A DNA stretch of 64,000 bases from Chloroflexota bacterium (GTDB lineage Bacteria > Chloroflexota > Anaerolineae > B4-G1 > DUEL01). Shown here in pieces: positions 55,153-63,502 of the stretch. The position numbers and the translations under genes are program-made. The stretch lies in the NCBI GenBank assembly GCA_014874475.1, contig JADBJJ010000023.1, positions 252,001 to 316,000 on the forward strand, given 5' to 3'. The notes under the pieces were generated by a model. That model searched no databases. It saw only the letters and a program-made list of their open reading frames with translations, and was not told the origin of the DNA. The first letter of the stretch is position 1. Every line of letters begins with the position of its first letter.

Positions 55153-55225
55153 TGGCCCGTAGGGGATTCGAACCCCTGTTTCCGGCTTGAGAGGCCAGCG
55201 TCCTGGTCCACTAGACGAACGGGCC
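55153..55225 (-). tRNA. tRNA-Glu (CTC anticodon)
   Basis: 73 nt. The acceptor GGCCCGT pairs with ACGGGCC, the anticodon loop CTCTCAA gives CTC (Glu, GAG codons), and the T-arm is GGGGTTCGAATCCCC. CCA is not encoded. Confidence 0.94.
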
Positions 55226-55317
55226 ATGCGGGCTGTATTCTACCAGCGGAGAAGAATTTTGTCAAATCAAGGGTGAGGGAAGGGGCGGCGACCGGAGGCC
55301 GCCGCCCCACCCCGCAT

Positions 55318-58050
55318 CTACCCTAACCGGGCCAGCCGCTCCTCCAGTTGCTGGCGGGCCGCTCGCAGGTCCATCAGTTTCTCCCGCTCCCGCTCCACGA
55401 CAGCCGCCGGGGCCTTCTGGGCAAACTCCCCCGCCAGCAGTGCCTCGCTGCGGGCAATGCGCACCGTCACCTCCGCCAGTTCCTTCTCCAGCCGCGCCCG
55501 CTCCGCCTTCAGGTCCACCAGCCCTGCCAGCGGCAGATACGCGGCCACATCGCCCACTACCACTGTCGCCGTCTGAGCCGGCGCGTCCATCGCCTCCGCC
55601 ACCGTCAACCCCTCCGGGTCCAGTTTCGCCAGCGTGCAGAGCATGGCCTGCTCCTGGCGCAGGAGGCCCGCCCACTCTCCGGCGGCGAAGAGGGCCGGAA
55701 TCCGCTTCCCCGGCTCCACGCTATATTCCGCCCGGATGTTGCGGATGCCCCGGATCAGGTCCATCAGCAATCCCATCTCCTCCTCCGCCGCCTCGTCCAC
55801 TGGCCAGAGGGGCTTTTCGGGCCAGCGGGCCAGCATCAGGGACTCCGTCTCTTTGGGGACGGGCAACGCCTGCCACAGCGCCTCGGTCACAAACGGCATG
55901 AACGGATGGAGCAGCCGCAGCGCCTGATCCAGCACCGTCAGCAGCACCCGGCGCGCAGGGGCGGTGGACTGCAGCGTAGCATCCGGCGCGTAGACAGAAA
56001 TCTTGGAAATCTCCAGATACCAGTCGCAGAACTCGCTCCAGAGGAAGTCGTTGATCTGGCGGCCCGCTTCGCCGTACTGATACTCCTCCATCAGACGGTT
56101 CACATCGGCAATGAGGCGGGCCAGACGGCTCAGAATCCACCGCTCCGGCCGCCCCAGGCTCAACTCCCGAAGGTCTGGGAGGTCTCCCGGCCACTGGTCG
56201 CACACAGAAAGGACGTAGCGGGTGGCCTGCCAGATTTTGTTGGCAAAGTTACGTGCCCCTTCAATCCGGCGCGGGTCCAGGTTCATATCGTTGCCTGGCG
56301 TGGAGGAGGTCAACAACGTGTAGCGGAGCGCGTCCGCGCCGTAGTCCCGGATGATATTGAGCGGGTCGTACCTGTCCGCGTCGGGCATGGACTTGGAGAT
56401 TTTCCGCCCGTGCTGGTCCCGGATCAGGCCGTGCAGGTAGACGGTGGCGTACGGGGCCTGTCCCGTCATCTCCAACCCCAGCATCACCTCTCGGGCTACC
56501 CAGAAGAAGAGGATGTCGTAACCGGTCTCCCGCATGTCGGTGGGGTAGTAGCGGCGAAAGTCCGGCGTCTCCTCGGGCCAGCCCAGGGTGGAGAAGGGCC
56601 AGAGGCCGGAGGAGAACCAGGTATCCAGCACGTCCTCGTCCTGATGGATGTTGGGACTGCCACAGTGCGCGCAAGTCGTCGGGTCTTCCAGTTCGCAGGT
56701 CTGGCCCCCGCAGTCGTCGCAATACCAGACGGGGATGCGGTGGCCCCACCAGAGTTGGCGACTGATGCACCAATCGCGGATGTTCTCCAGCCACTGGAAG
56801 TAGATTTTCTCAAACCGTTGCGGGACGATGCCCATCCGCCCGTCGCGGACAACCTGGATGGCGGCCTCGGCCAGGGGCTTCATGCGCACGAACCACTGGA
56901 CGGAAAGATAGGGTTCGGTGACGGTGTCACAACGCTGGCAGTGGCCGATGGAGTGGGCGTAGGGTTCGGTCTTCACCAGCAGTCCCTCCCGATCCAGATC
57001 GTCCACGATGCGGCGGCGACACTCAAAGCGGTCCAGTCCCTGGTAAGGGCCACCGTTCTCGTTGACCTGCGCCGTCTCGGTGAGGACGTTGATCGGTTCC
57101 AGACCGTGACGGAGGCCGATTTCGTAGTCGGTGGGGTCGTGGGCCGGAGTCACTTTGACCGCGCCCGTCCCAAAGGTCGGATCCACGGCCTCATCGGCAA
57201 TGATAGGGATGCGGCGGTTCAGGGCTGGGAGGACCGCCGTCTTCCCGACCAGTTCCCGGTACCGATCGTCGTCCGGGTGGACGGCGACGGCGGTGTCGCC
57301 CAGGATGGTCTCCGGGCGGGTGGTAGCGACGGTGATGAATTGGGTGGCCCCTTCGGCCCAGCGCCCGCTTCCCCATTCGGCCTGAGGGCCCTCCCAGGCG
57401 TCGTCCACCACCGGATACCGGACCGTCCAGAGGTGGCCCGACACTTCGCGGTAGATGTTCTCCAGGTCGGAGATGGCACTGGTGCAGCGGGGGCACCAGT
57501 TCACCATATACTTGCCGCGATAGATGAGTCCTTTTTTATAGAGACGGACAAAGGCGGTGCGGACGGCTCGGGAGAGGTCCGGGTCCAGGGTGAAGCGCTC
57601 CCGGTTCCAGTCGCAGGAGACACCCAGCCGCTTGTGTTGCTGGGTAATAATGGCGCGGTGCTTCTGGGCCCAGTCCCAGCACCGCTGGATGAAGTTTTCC
57701 CGGCCCAGGTCGTGGCGGGTGAGGCCTTCTTTGCGCAGGTCCCGCTCTACGACGTTCTGGGTAGCGATGCCCGCGTGGTCGGTGCCGGGGAGGAAGAGGG
57801 TGTCGTACCCGCGCATACGGTAGTAGCGGGTCTGGAGGTCCTCCACGGCGGCGGTCATGGCGTGGCCCAGATGGAGGACGCCGGTGACGTTGGGCGGGGG
57901 CATGGTGATGCAGAAGCGGGGGCTGTTGGGAGAGACCAGCCCCTTCTGGACGAGAGTCTCGGGGCGGAAGAAGCCCTGCTCCTCCCACCAACGATAGAGC
58001 CGTTCCTCAATTTCGGCAGGGTTGTAGATTCTGGCCAGGCGTTCGGTCAT
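55318..58050 (-). CDS. valS: Valine--tRNA ligase
   Basis: Class I aminoacyl-tRNA synthetase of 910 residues. The HIGH motif is PPPNVTGVLHLGHAMT, the KMSKS loop is GRKISKSMPDADRYDPLN, and GRDQHGRK-like segments and a C-terminal coiled coil (LAGLVDLKAERARLEKELAEV) are present. The motif order matches ValRS rather than IleRS or LeuRS. GGAGGAG precedes the ATG. It is downstream of a methyltransferase gene and a T-box leader, so it is probably controlled by uncharged tRNA-Val. Confidence 0.97.
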   Translation of the reverse strand: MTERLARIYNPAEIEERLYRWWEEQGFFRPETLVQKGLVSPNSPRFCITMPPPNVTGVLHLGHAMTAAVEDLQTRYYRMRGYDTLFLPGTDHAGIATQNVVERDLRKEGLTRHDLGRENFIQRCWDWAQKHRAIITQQHKRLGVSCDWNRERFTLDPDLSRAVRTAFVRLYKKGLIYRGKYMVNWCPRCTSAISDLENIYREVSGHLWTVRYPVVDDAWEGPQAEWGSGRWAEGATQFITVATTRPETILGDTAVAVHPDDDRYRELVGKTAVLPALNRRIPIIADEAVDPTFGTGAVKVTPAHDPTDYEIGLRHGLEPINVLTETAQVNENGGPYQGLDRFECRRRIVDDLDREGLLVKTEPYAHSIGHCQRCDTVTEPYLSVQWFVRMKPLAEAAIQVVRDGRMGIVPQRFEKIYFQWLENIRDWCISRQLWWGHRIPVWYCDDCGGQTCELEDPTTCAHCGSPNIHQDEDVLDTWFSSGLWPFSTLGWPEETPDFRRYYPTDMRETGYDILFFWVAREVMLGLEMTGQAPYATVYLHGLIRDQHGRKISKSMPDADRYDPLNIIRDYGADALRYTLLTSSTPGNDMNLDPRRIEGARNFANKIWQATRYVLSVCDQWPGDLPDLRELSLGRPERWILSRLARLIADVNRLMEEYQYGEAGRQINDFLWSEFCDWYLEISKISVYAPDATLQSTAPARRVLLTVLDQALRLLHPFMPFVTEALWQALPVPKETESLMLARWPEKPLWPVDEAAEEEMGLLMDLIRGIRNIRAEYSVEPGKRIPALFAAGEWAGLLRQEQAMLCTLAKLDPEGLTVAEAMDAPAQTATVVVGDVAAYLPLAGLVDLKAERARLEKELAEVTVRIARSEALLAGEFAQKAPAAVVEREREKLMDLRAARQQLEERLARLG

Positions 58051-58160
58051 AGTTCTCCTCCTTTACGTTCGCTCAACTGCTTCACCGTCTCCATTTCCGG
58101 CCTCCGATAGGCCCATTATGCCACTATGGTGGCGGGATGGATCACACCTATGCCCGGGCG

Positions 58161-58901
58161 TCAGGCGTTCCGACGGGCGATAGCGACGATGCGACGGGCC
58201 AGCGGGCTGAGCGCTTCCCCGCTCCACCCGCCGTACACCGTCACCCAGTGGAGGCCGACGGCCTCTATCATAGCCTTCAGTTCGGTGGCGGTGTAGATGC
58301 GGACATCAAATTCCATACTCTGCCACTCACCGCCCTCCAACCAGCGCCAGGTCTCCCCGGTACGGCCCGCCACTGGATCCAGCCAGGGCTCCGCCAGGAC
58401 AATCAGTTCGCCCGCCTCAAACCAGTGGCGTTGAATGTCCATCCGGACCCGCCAGTCCCGGTTCATGACGTCTATCAGCAGGAGACCGCCGGGCTTGAGG
58501 GCGCGCCGGACCCCTTCCAGGACGCGCAGGTTCTCCCGGTCGTCGGCGAAGAAGCCAAAGGAAGTGAAGATGCTGATAACGGCGTCAAACTCCTCAACCC
58601 AGGGAACTTCCCGCATATCGCCCCGGTGCCAGCGAATCTGGACCTCGGCTTCTCGCTCAGCCGCGCGGGCCTGCCCCAGCAGGACCTCGCTGAGATCCAG
58701 GCCGGTCACCCGAAGGCCCCGCTGGGCCAGGGGGATGGCGATGCGACCGTAGCCGCAGGCCAGGTCCAGCACCGAGTCACCCGGTTGGAGGCCCAGGTAG
58801 GAGATGATGCCCTCCACCTGTTGTTGGGTCGCCTCGGGCGAGGTCAACGGGCCGTAGATGCGCAGATACCGGTCGTCAAAGAAGGTCTCCCACCAGGCCA
58901 T
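58161..58901 (-). CDS. SAM-dependent methyltransferase (class I)
   Basis: 246 residues. SAM-binding motif I is SVLDLACGYGRIAIPLAQRG, then VTGLDLSEVLLGQARAAEREA, motif IV FDAVISIFTSFGFF, and LLIDVMNRDW. The family is the generic Methyltransf_11/25 type and no substrate can be read. It lies between the T-box leader and valS (110-bp gap), so it may be under the same control. ACCTATGGCC marks the start. Confidence 0.88.
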   Translation of the reverse strand: MAWWETFFDDRYLRIYGPLTSPEATQQQVEGIISYLGLQPGDSVLDLACGYGRIAIPLAQRGLRVTGLDLSEVLLGQARAAEREAEVQIRWHRGDMREVPWVEEFDAVISIFTSFGFFADDRENLRVLEGVRRALKPGGLLLIDVMNRDWRVRMDIQRHWFEAGELIVLAEPWLDPVAGRTGETWRWLEGGEWQSMEFDVRIYTATELKAMIEAVGLHWVTVYGGWSGEALSPLARRIVAIARRNA

Positions 58902-58949
58902 AGGTTCCTCCCTTCTGATGTGCGTACCCCGTTTTTGATCCGTTCAGAA

Positions 58950-59348
58950 AACAAAACACCCCTTCCGTCCAGGGACGGAAGGGGCGATTCCGCGGTACCA
59001 CCCTGGTTCGCCGGTTGGGTCGGCGCGCTCAGTGCCCTCGTCCGCCGTAGGCAGCCAAGGGCCTCCGCTGTAACGGGCGAATCCCGGGGAGACCTACTAC
59101 GGCGACCGTAAGGGTCGGGCAACCGCAAGGGTTGCGCTGCCATTGCGCCAGAGGGGCCGGTTCGGCCTCCCGACTCCCGGGCGACCTTCGGTCGGCGGCG
59201 CTGCAGGGGCTTGCAGCCGGTGACCCCTTTCTCTGCCCGGCCTGCCGCCCAGGCTGACCACCTGCGCTACAGGCCGGTTCGCCAGGGCCGTCCCGACCTA
59301 CTCCTCCCGTTCGTCGTCTTTGCGACGGGCTATACCCGTTAGGATGTT
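58950..59348 (-). promoter_or_regulatory. T-box riboswitch leader of the methyltransferase-valS operon
   Basis: Read on the minus strand, AGGGTGGTACCGCGG (58990-59004) is a canonical T-box sequence. It is followed by a strong terminator stem CCCCTTCCGTCC-GGACGGAAGGGG (58959-58984) and a T-run (TGTTTTGTTTTC). The leader starts at a near-consensus promoter and is about 400 nt long, more than most T-boxes. An AGTA near the 5' side (about 59300) suits the stem I specifier region. GTC codons in the 3' arm of stem I (for example in GAAGGTCGCC) would fit valine; this assignment is tentative. The stem I region carries extra hairpins (for example GCAACC-CTTGC-GGTTGC). Confidence 0.9.
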
Positions 59349-59354
59349 GTTTTT

Positions 59355-59382
59355 ATTATACCCGTTTTGGGCCTTTTGTCAA
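59355..59382 (-). promoter_or_regulatory. Promoter of the T-box/valS transcript
   Basis: Reading the minus strand: TTGACA (59382-59377), 16 bp, TATAAT (59360-59355). Both hexamers are consensus. It lies 11 bp after the glmS stop. Confidence 0.85.
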
Positions 59383-59393
59383 CCGGAGGCTTC

Positions 59394-61238
59394 CTACTCT
59401 ACCGTCACCGACTTGGCCAGGTTGCGAGGCTGGTCCACGTCGCAGCCTCGCCGCACTGCCATATGGTAGGCCAGCAACTGCATCGGGATGACATTCACCA
59501 CCGGCGCCAGCAGCGGCGGTGTGGGTGGGACGGTCAGGATGTGGTCGGCCTTGAGGCCGATTTCGGTATCCCCCTCCGTTGCCAGCGCAATGACTCGGCC
59601 ACCGCGCGCCTTCACCTGCTCTATCTGGCTAATCATTTTATCATATACGGAATCCCGCACGGCAATAGCGACAACGGGCATCCGTTCGTCAATCAGGGCA
59701 ATAGGCCCATGTTTCATCTCCCCAGCGGGGTATCCCTCCGCGTGGATGTACGAAATCTCTTTGAGTTTCAGCGCCCCCTCCAGCGCCACCGGATAGTTGA
59801 TCCCCCGCCCGAGGTACAGAAAATGCTCCCGGTCGTAGTAAATCTGGGCCAGTTGGGTGTACTCATCCCCGTGCTGGAGCACCCGTCCGACAAGGTCGGG
59901 CAGGCGGGCCAGATCCTCCATCCGCTGCCGCAGGTCCTCGCCGGTCAGCACCCCCCGCAGTTCCCCCAGATAGCAGCCCAGCAGGTAGAGGTCCACCAGA
60001 CTGGCGGTAAAGGCTTTGGTGGAGGCGACGCCGATTTCCGGCCCAGCATGCATCAGGATGTGGCCGTCGGCGATGCGGTGGGCCTGACTGCCGATAACGT
60101 TGACAATAGACCAGAGACGGGCGCCCTTGCGGCGGGCCTCATCCATTGCCGCGAGGGTGTCCACTGTCTCTCCGCTCTGGGTGATGGCCAGAACCGCCGT
60201 CCGGTCGTTCAGGAGCGGGTCCCGGTAGCGGAACTCCGAACCGTAATCCACTTCTACCGGAATGCGGGCCAGCGTCTCCAGCATAAACTTCCCCACCAGT
60301 CCAGCATAGGCGGAGGTGCCGCAGGCGACGATGACGAGGCGCTCCAGACGGCAGGCTTCCTCCGGAGTCAGCGTCAATCCTTCCAGCCGCACCCGTCCGG
60401 CCTCAAAGTCGGCCCGGCCACGCAGGGTATCGGTGATGGAGCGGGCCTGCTCATAGATTTCTTTTTGCATAAAGTGGCGGTACGGCTCTTTGGCCGCCGA
60501 GACCGGGTCCCAGGGGATGATGTGGGGGGAGAGATGGACGGGGCGTCCGTCCAGCGTCTCCACGCGGACGGAGTCGCGGGTCACAATGGCCATCTGGCGG
60601 TCTTCCAGGAAGACCATCCGTCGGGTATGGTCCAGGATGGCAGGGATGTCGGAGGCGACGAAGTTCTCCCCGTCGCCCAGGCCGATGGCGATACCCCCGG
60701 CGTTGCCCAACCGAACAGCCAGGATGCGGTCCGGATAGCGGCGGCTGAGGAAGACGAAGGCGTTGGCTCCCCTCACCTGGGAGAGGGCCTGACGCACGGC
60801 ATCTTCCAGAGAGGCCCCGCCCGCCAGGTAGCCCTCCACCAGGTGGACAACAATCTCGGTGTCGGTGTCGGAGACGAAGCGGTGGCCTTCGGCCTCCAGT
60901 TCCTCCCGCAGGGCGCGGTAGTTCTCTATGATGCCGTTATGGACGACGGCTACATCTCCTGCCGGGCCCAGATGGGGATGGGCGTTGCGCTCACAGGGCG
61001 GGCCATGGGTAGCCCAGCGGGTGTGGCCGATGCCGATGGAGCCGTCCACCGGTGCCGCCTGCACTTTTTCTATCAGCGCCGCGATTTTTCCGGCCTCTCG
61101 CCGGACCCCGATGCTCCCGTCGGACTGAAGGACGGCCAGTCCTGCCGAATCATATCCCCGATACTCCAGCCGTTTCAGTCCTTCCAAGATGATGGGAGTG
61201 GCCTTTCGCGCGCCGATGTAGCCCACGATACCGCACAT
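59394..61238 (-). CDS. glmS: Glutamine--fructose-6-phosphate aminotransferase (isomerizing)
   Basis: Makes glucosamine-6-phosphate for cell-wall synthesis. It has 614 residues. After the initiator Met, CGIVGYIGARKAT gives the N-terminal nucleophile cysteine, with GHTRWATHGPP and the glutaminase domain following. Two SIS domains form the isomerase half (VACGTSAYAGLVGK, TQSGETVDTLAA), and the C-terminus ends DQPRNLAKSVTVE as usual. The gap to nadA upstream is only 18 bp, so no glmS ribozyme fits there and the two form an operon. Confidence 0.97.
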   Translation of the reverse strand: MCGIVGYIGARKATPIILEGLKRLEYRGYDSAGLAVLQSDGSIGVRREAGKIAALIEKVQAAPVDGSIGIGHTRWATHGPPCERNAHPHLGPAGDVAVVHNGIIENYRALREELEAEGHRFVSDTDTEIVVHLVEGYLAGGASLEDAVRQALSQVRGANAFVFLSRRYPDRILAVRLGNAGGIAIGLGDGENFVASDIPAILDHTRRMVFLEDRQMAIVTRDSVRVETLDGRPVHLSPHIIPWDPVSAAKEPYRHFMQKEIYEQARSITDTLRGRADFEAGRVRLEGLTLTPEEACRLERLVIVACGTSAYAGLVGKFMLETLARIPVEVDYGSEFRYRDPLLNDRTAVLAITQSGETVDTLAAMDEARRKGARLWSIVNVIGSQAHRIADGHILMHAGPEIGVASTKAFTASLVDLYLLGCYLGELRGVLTGEDLRQRMEDLARLPDLVGRVLQHGDEYTQLAQIYYDREHFLYLGRGINYPVALEGALKLKEISYIHAEGYPAGEMKHGPIALIDERMPVVAIAVRDSVYDKMISQIEQVKARGGRVIALATEGDTEIGLKADHILTVPPTPPLLAPVVNVIPMQLLAYHMAVRRGCDVDQPRNLAKSVTVE

Positions 61239-61256
61239 CTCTACCTCCCTATAAAC

Positions 61257-62315
61257 TCATTTTATCTCCAACATCCGCTCCAGCGCCCGGCGTGCTGGTT
61301 CGGCGACCTCCGGCGGAACGACCACCGGGTTGACCAGTTCCCCATTCACCAGCCCCTCCAGCACCCGGGCCAGTTTCTCCAGCGTGATGAGGTTCATCGT
61401 CCGGCAATAGTGGGGCTCATCGGAGAGGGAGACGATGAACTGCTCCGGATGCTGCTGGGCCAGGCGATGGACCAGGTTGAACTCCGTTCCGATGGCCCAC
61501 TTTGTCCCCGGCGGCGATTCCTCCACCCGGCGGATAATATAAGAGGTGGAGCCGACCTCATCCGCCAGAGCCACCACCTCTTCGGTGCATTCGGGATGGA
61601 CCAGAATCCGTATCTGCGGGTCCCGTTCCCGCCATGCCCGGACGTGCTCGGGCCGGAAGCGGGTGTGGACGTAGCACCAACCGGGCCAGAGGAAGAGTCG
61701 GGCCCGCCGGACGCGCTCATAAGGATGGCCGCCCAGGGGACGGCGGGGATCCCAGAGCAGGAGGTCTTCCGGCGGGATGCCCATCCGCCGCGCAGTGTTG
61801 CGCCCCAGGTGCTGGTCGGGGAAGAAGAGGACGCGGGGGCGTTCTTTCAGCGCCCAGGCCAGGACTGCCCCGGCGTTGGCGGATGTGCAGACCGCTCCGC
61901 CGTGCTGTCCGCAAAAGGCCTTCAGGACGGCCGCCGAGTTGATGTAGGTGACCGGCATGACTTCCCGTTCCACGTCCAGTATCTGGCTCAGGTAATGCCA
62001 GGCCATCTCTACCAGCGGTAGGTCGGCCCGGTCGGCCAGGAAACAGCCAGCCTCCATATCGGGGATGAGCACGACCTGTCCGGGCTTCGCCAGAATGGCT
62101 GCCGTTTCGGCCATAAAATGGACGCCGCAGAAGACGATGAAGCGGGCGTCGGTGCGGACCGCATCCCGCGCCAGTTGCAGGCTATCTCCCCGAAAGTCGG
62201 CAAACTGGATGACCTCATCCTGCTGGTAGTGATGTCCCAGGATGACCAGGTCTGGCCCCAACTGTGCCTTCCAGATGGACACCTGTCGTTGCAGTTCTGC
62301 GAAATCGTTGCCCAT
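61257..62315 (-). CDS. nadA: Quinolinate synthase A
   Basis: Condenses iminoaspartate with dihydroxyacetone phosphate to give quinolinate in NAD synthesis, using a 4Fe-4S cluster. About 352 residues. Three cysteines expected to bind the cluster are visible in FIVFCGVHFMAET, VHPECTEEVV and PHYCRTMNLI. VILGHHYQQDEVIQFADF and NSAAVLKAF are conserved. The start is uncertain: ATG 62315 is preceded by GGAG at very short spacing, and a GTG at 62351 would add 12 residues. nadB and nadC are not in the window. Confidence 0.93.
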   Translation of the reverse strand: MGNDFAELQRQVSIWKAQLGPDLVILGHHYQQDEVIQFADFRGDSLQLARDAVRTDARFIVFCGVHFMAETAAILAKPGQVVLIPDMEAGCFLADRADLPLVEMAWHYLSQILDVEREVMPVTYINSAAVLKAFCGQHGGAVCTSANAGAVLAWALKERPRVLFFPDQHLGRNTARRMGIPPEDLLLWDPRRPLGGHPYERVRRARLFLWPGWCYVHTRFRPEHVRAWRERDPQIRILVHPECTEEVVALADEVGSTSYIIRRVEESPPGTKWAIGTEFNLVHRLAQQHPEQFIVSLSDEPHYCRTMNLITLEKLARVLEGLVNGELVNPVVVPPEVAEPARRALERMLEIK

Positions 62316-62522
62316 ATCTCCGACACCAATATGGGAATGGGGTGGTCGCACCAGTGGGGGCTTCTTGCGCTGCCCTTGCTCCGGTTGGGCATGGGAGTCC
62401 TTCTGCCTCCTGAATCCCCCTCTCTCCTACCGCTTCGCAGCAGGGGAAAGGGGCATCGGGGGTTTTGTGGTGGCAGTCTCCGGTCGCCGCTCCTCAACCC
62501 AACCTCACTTCCCCCGCAGCAG
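62316..62522. other. Intergenic region upstream of nadA, no gene
   Basis: About 200 bp. It holds a C-rich/G-rich hairpin (CCCCCTCTCTCC...GGGGAAAGGGG, about 62417-62455) of the same style as those near 27950 and 34670. No promoter stands out. Confidence 0.4.
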
Positions 62523-63497
62523 TTATTTCACCGTCATCGCGGCCTGGATTTCCCGCAACAGCGGCGTCGGCGCCTCACGGCCCCAGACGCGCACGCGCAG
62601 GAGATAGAGATACCGGTTGGAGCCCTGAAGCAGCAGGGCCTCCGCTGAGCCGTTGGACCACCGTTCGCGGAAAAGAAACCCCGGTCGTTTCCCCCGGGTG
62701 ATGCTCTCCACCGAGATGACCTCTACAGTCTCCCCGATGGGAAACGTGGCCTCCTCCAGCATCTGGGCAGTGTCCAGCGTCAGCGCTTCCGCCGGGCCGG
62801 GGGCCCACCACAACTCTATCCGCTCATCGTCCCGTTGCCACACCCGGCCTCCGGCGACCCGGTCTCCCTCCTGCCGGATCAGGGCGAACGGTTGCGGCAC
62901 CAGCAGATAGACCTCCCCGGGCACCTGTCCCGTCAAATCCCAGAAGGGGAGAGGTTCCTGCTGGAAGCGGAACCAGCGTCCTCCCCGGATGGGAATACCG
63001 GATTGAACTTCAATGAACAGCCGCCAGTCGCCGGGGACCGACTCCAGCGGGAAATGGATGGGCTGGGGGGAGACGTACATCCCGCCTTCGTCCGGCTCCA
63101 GCGGCGATTCCCAGATCGGCTCCCGGGAGCCGGGGGGGAAAACCTGCGCCCATACCTGGGCCTGAGGGTCCCGCTCAGCCAGCCCTGGCAGTTCTACGGC
63201 TACGGTCACATCCTCCAATGCCGAGACCCTCTCCGGAAAGCGGACGGTCAGGGAGACGGGCGGCAGTGGGGTTGGCGTGGGCGTGGGAGTGGGGGTAGGG
63301 AAAAAGGTGGGGGAGGGCATCGGAGACGGCGTCGGTGTAGGGGAAGGGATGAGTCCCCCACAGCCGGCCCCCAGCAGAACCACCCCCGCTGCGGCGACCA
63401 GAACCCGGGCGATCCGACGGAAACGAGAGTGGATCGGCCCGGCACTTCTGAACGTGCCGGGCACGTTTTTATCTCCCAGAGAGCCGCGAGCGCTCAT
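62523..63497 (-). CDS. Lipoprotein with Pro/Thr-rich linker, unknown function
   Basis: 324 residues. A lipoprotein signal (LVAAAGVVLLG, lipobox GAGC) follows an unusually long 33-residue basic start, then a Thr/Pro-rich linker (SPTPTPSPMPSPTFFPTP) and an unknown beta-rich domain (about 100-324). The long start contains the palindrome 63437-63462, translated as NVPGTFRSAGP, so a mobile hairpin may have lengthened the 5' end. The ATG at 63497 is 5 bp after the stop of the flavoprotein gene. The upstream open frame to 63623 overlaps that gene and is rejected. Confidence 0.75.
   Translation of the reverse strand: MSARGSLGDKNVPGTFRSAGPIHSRFRRIARVLVAAAGVVLLGAGCGGLIPSPTPTPSPMPSPTFFPTPTPTPTPTPLPPVSLTVRFPERVSALEDVTVAVELPGLAERDPQAQVWAQVFPPGSREPIWESPLEPDEGGMYVSPQPIHFPLESVPGDWRLFIEVQSGIPIRGGRWFRFQQEPLPFWDLTGQVPGEVYLLVPQPFALIRQEGDRVAGGRVWQRDDERIELWWAPGPAEALTLDTAQMLEEATFPIGETVEVISVESITRGKRPGFLFRERWSNGSAEALLLQGSNRYLYLLRVRVWGREAPTPLLREIQAAMTVK
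63437..63462. repeat. GTGCCGGGCAC-type hairpin
   Basis: GCCCGGCACTT-CTG-AACGTGCCGGGC forms a near-perfect stem, followed on the + strand by ACGTTTTTA. It shares its core with the hairpin after argH (8539-8572). It lies inside the lipoprotein's 5' coding region. Confidence 0.6.
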
Positions 63498-63502
63498 CCG
63501 GA

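Noticed and set aside
55348-58110. 920-residue open frame opposite valS on the + strand
   Set aside because: It is antisense to a certain gene, low-complexity in character, and has no recognisable domain. High GC content leaves antisense frames open.
61239-61256. glmS ribozyme
   Set aside because: Only 18 bp separate nadA and glmS, too short for the ribozyme.
59367-62021. 884-residue open frame opposite glmS and nadA on the + strand
   Set aside because: It covers two certain genes and crosses their gap; no family motif and no ribosome binding site.
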